A DNA stretch of 64,000 nucleotides, taken from the NCBI RefSeq assembly GCF_000382705.1, contig NZ_ARQE01000005.1, forward strand, positions 124,001 through 188,000. Reading direction: 5' to 3'. Positions 62,335 through 64,000 of the stretch are shown here, piece after piece. Both the position numbers and the translations under genes were made by a program. Below the pieces are notes generated by a model. It did no database searches, had not been told where the DNA came from, and saw nothing but the letters and a program-made list of their open reading frames with translations. The stretch is from Aureimonas ureilytica DSM 18598 = NBRC 106430 (GTDB lineage Bacteria > Pseudomonadota > Alphaproteobacteria > Rhizobiales > Rhizobiaceae). The first letter of the stretch is position 1. Every line of letters starts with the position of its first letter.

Positions 62335-64000
62335 TCAACGCAAGGGGCCGAGGATCGCGACACGTCCTTCGTCGGTGCGCCCGCGCCGCTCGGGTCGGTA
62401 CATGTCTTCCACGATCGCCGCCGGATGCACGAACTCGCCCGGCGACAGGGCGCGCACGACATAGGCAAAGCGCAGGGCGCTCGTGGAACCCGCCGGTTTG
62501 TCCACCGCCACGAGGAAGCGATCGGCGCGGAACTCGGTATGCGCCGCCTCGCCGGTCAGTTCCAGAAAGTCCAGCGCGGCGACGTCGCCGCCCTTCAGGA
62601 TGGAAGGATTGTCGATCGCCATGCCGGCCGGCAGCGGATCGTCGATCATCAGGCGCGCGGCTTGCCTGTCCACGGGCAGAACGTCGAGAACCGCGACGAG
62701 CCGGTCGCCCTGCTTGATCTGACCCGGATCGGCCTCTTCGCCCGACAGCGTGTAGTAGGAGCGCCTGATCTCGTAGCCGGAAGTCTCGGCGGGCGGCGCG
62801 ACATCCGGCACGCCGGCCAGCGTCACGGCGGCGGAAACCGGCGCCTCGCCCTGGTTGTCGATGCGCAGGCCCTCCGCGAGCCGCGCGGCGTCGAGCCTGG
62901 CCGAATAGCCCCCGCTCTGCGCCGCGCCGTTCACCGCGAGCTTGGGCGGCTGGCGGGCGAGCGCGGCATGGGCGGCGAGGAGCGACCAGACATCCTCCTG
63001 CGTCGACGTGTGGCGCTTGGCCTCGCGCTGCGCGCCGATCGAGGCGATCAGCGGCGTCAGGTCGACGCCCTCGACGCCGGTTTCGATCGCCAGCGTCGCC
63101 ACCGCCGCGCCGTCGCGCAGCGGCGTGCCGTAATCGTCGCGCTCGGCCACGTCGTGTCTGTCCGCCGCGCGCGCGGCGGCCTGGCGCATCAGCGCGCCCG
63201 CGCGGGTGGCGTCGCCATAGAAGGCGAGCGCCGCGCCGAGCTGGGCCTGCGCCAGCGGCGTCTTGAAGCCGGCGGCGGCATTGTCCGCCGTGTAGCGCAG
63301 ATCGCCGATCGCCGCGCGACCGTTGCGGGCGAGGACGTAATAGGCATAGGCCGCCTTGGACCAGTCGGGCTGGTCCGGCAGATAGGCGATCTGGTTGGCG
63401 AGATTGTCGAGCGCCAGCGTCAGCCCTTCGGCCGGCACGTCGTGGCCGGCCTCCTTGGCGCGGGTCAGGAAGTCCGTGACATAGGCGTCGAGCCAGAGAT
63501 CGCCGTTGCCCGGCGCCCAAAGGCCGAAACTGCCCGAAGCGCTCTGATTGGCGAGAACGCCGCGAATGGCGGTGGCCACCCGCTCGCGCACGTCCTCGGT
63601 TCCCGGCAGACCGGCGGCGAGCACCGTTTCGTCGAGATAAAGGAGCGGCAGGGCGCGGCTCGTCAGCTGTTCCGTGCAGCCATAGGGATAGCGATCCAGC
63701 GCGGCGACGACGCCGGCCACATCGAACCCGCCGAAGCGCGTCACCGAAAGCGTGGCGCTGCCGGTGCCCGGCTGGAAGCCGGCAAGGATGTCGGGTCCAA
63801 GCGAAAGCGACGCGCCGGAGGCGATCTCGAAGCGGCTCTTCTTCACGTCGCGCGGCTGGATGGAGCGAACGGGCAGCGCGAAGCTCTTGGTGAGCCGCTC
63901 GCCGCCGGGCGTCGTCAGCGCCAGTTCCAAGGCCCCCTCGCCGGTGCCGAGCGCTTCCACCGGCACGAGAAGACGGGCGCGCCCGTTCTCGGCGAGCACG
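62335..64000 (-). CDS. Bacterial alpha-2-macroglobulin family protein, C-terminal part (partial)
   Basis: The last ~555 residues of a large periplasmic protease trap (YfhM/ECAM type), cut by the window end. The thioester motif CTEQ is visible in YPYGCTEQLTSRALPLLYLDE, so this is the thioester-bearing kind that covalently captures proteases. The complement-like alpha-helical domain (LWLDAYVTDFLTRAKEAGHDVP) and receptor-binding-like beta domain follow, ending FVHPAAIVEDMYRPERRGRTDEG. It is coupled to pbpC. The lipoprotein signal and bait region lie outside the window. Confidence 0.92.
   Translation of the reverse strand, partial: VLAENGRARLLVPVEALGTGEGALELALTTPGGERLTKSFALPVRSIQPRDVKKSRFEIASGASLSLGPDILAGFQPGTGSATLSVTRFGGFDVAGVVAALDRYPYGCTEQLTSRALPLLYLDETVLAAGLPGTEDVRERVATAIRGVLANQSASGSFGLWAPGNGDLWLDAYVTDFLTRAKEAGHDVPAEGLTLALDNLANQIAYLPDQPDWSKAAYAYYVLARNGRAAIGDLRYTADNAAAGFKTPLAQAQLGAALAFYGDATRAGALMRQAAARAADRHDVAERDDYGTPLRDGAAVATLAIETGVEGVDLTPLIASIGAQREAKRHTSTQEDVWSLLAAHAALARQPPKLAVNGAAQSGGYSARLDAARLAEGLRIDNQGEAPVSAAVTLAGVPDVAPPAETSGYEIRRSYYTLSGEEADPGQIKQGDRLVAVLDVLPVDRQAARLMIDDPLPAGMAIDNPSILKGGDVAALDFLELTGEAAHTEFRADRFLVAVDKPAGSTSALRFAYVVRALSPGEFVHPAAIVEDMYRPERRGRTDEGRVAILGPLR

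Noticed and set aside
62327-63520. N-terminal extension of the pbpC frame up to 63520 (1092 codons in all)
   Set aside because: The extra part is an out-of-frame shadow of the alpha-2-macroglobulin gene. The PBP1C signal-anchor starts at the ATG at 62326.

Overview
The window is a high-GC, gene-dense chromosomal segment from an alphaproteobacterium, most likely of the Hyphomicrobiales (Rhizobiales). The support is a SmoEFGK-type polyol ABC transporter next to mannitol 2-dehydrogenase, a rhizobial-style imp type VI secretion cluster with two TssC paralogues, HWE-family kinase signalling, and an intergenic palindromic repeat of a kind seen in Rhizobiales. I cannot name the genus. Genes are closely packed and often overlap by 4 bp (ATGA). 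No tRNA, rRNA, CRISPR array, transposase or prophage was seen.

Layout. (1) 1-4962: polyol uptake and oxidation, comprising the end of a binding protein, two permeases, an ATPase and a mannitol dehydrogenase. (2) 5091-13644: small secreted or hypothetical proteins; a GAF/Fis regulator divergent from an AldB/ExaC-type aldehyde dehydrogenase with a clear operator palindrome between them; an HWE histidine kinase; a CX5R phosphatase; SelO; and an AraC regulator. (3) 13799-44499: a complete type VI secretion system in two divergent blocks. The minus block (26094 down to 13799) holds a pseudophosphatase/anti-sigma fusion, PAAR, a methyltransferase, an FHA protein, TssJ, TssK, TssL-OmpA and two tandem TssM-type proteins. 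The plus block (26196 to 44499) holds a STAS protein, ClpV, Hcp, VgrG, a VgrG-linked protein of unknown function, TssA, TssB, TssC, a second TssC, TssE, TssF, TssG, a second unrelated methyltransferase, a small Ser/Thr kinase and a receiver-PP2C phosphatase. (4) 44509-55885: a signalling island with a haem-c DUF3365 sensor, hybrid histidine kinase and response regulator in one operon, divergent from a Cache-HAMP-SpoIIE phosphatase coupled to a periplasmic binding protein. Facing these is an operon of an MFS transporter fused to two periplasmic sensor regions plus a GCS2-type ligase. (5) 56312-64000: two divergent AraC regulators, a YcaQ-type glycosylase, PBP1C and the C-terminal part of an alpha-2-macroglobulin, the last two forming the usual periplasmic defence pair.

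How it works together. The secretion genes supply every core part: the TssJLM membrane complex, the TssAEFGK baseplate, the TssBC sheath, the Hcp/VgrG/PAAR spike and the ClpV recycling ATPase. They also carry a threonine-phosphorylation switch (kinase, phosphatase, FHA protein) and a partner-switch set (STAS antagonist, HATPase fused to a degenerate PP2C domain, and two active-looking SpoIIE-type phosphatases within 25 kb). No clear toxin-immunity pair is present, so the cargo is either encoded elsewhere or hidden in the unannotated VgrG/PAAR neighbours. The most unusual points are the tandem TssM proteins, two different methyltransferases translationally coupled to secretion genes, the pseudophosphatase-HATPase fusion, and the sensor-MFS/GCS2 operon.
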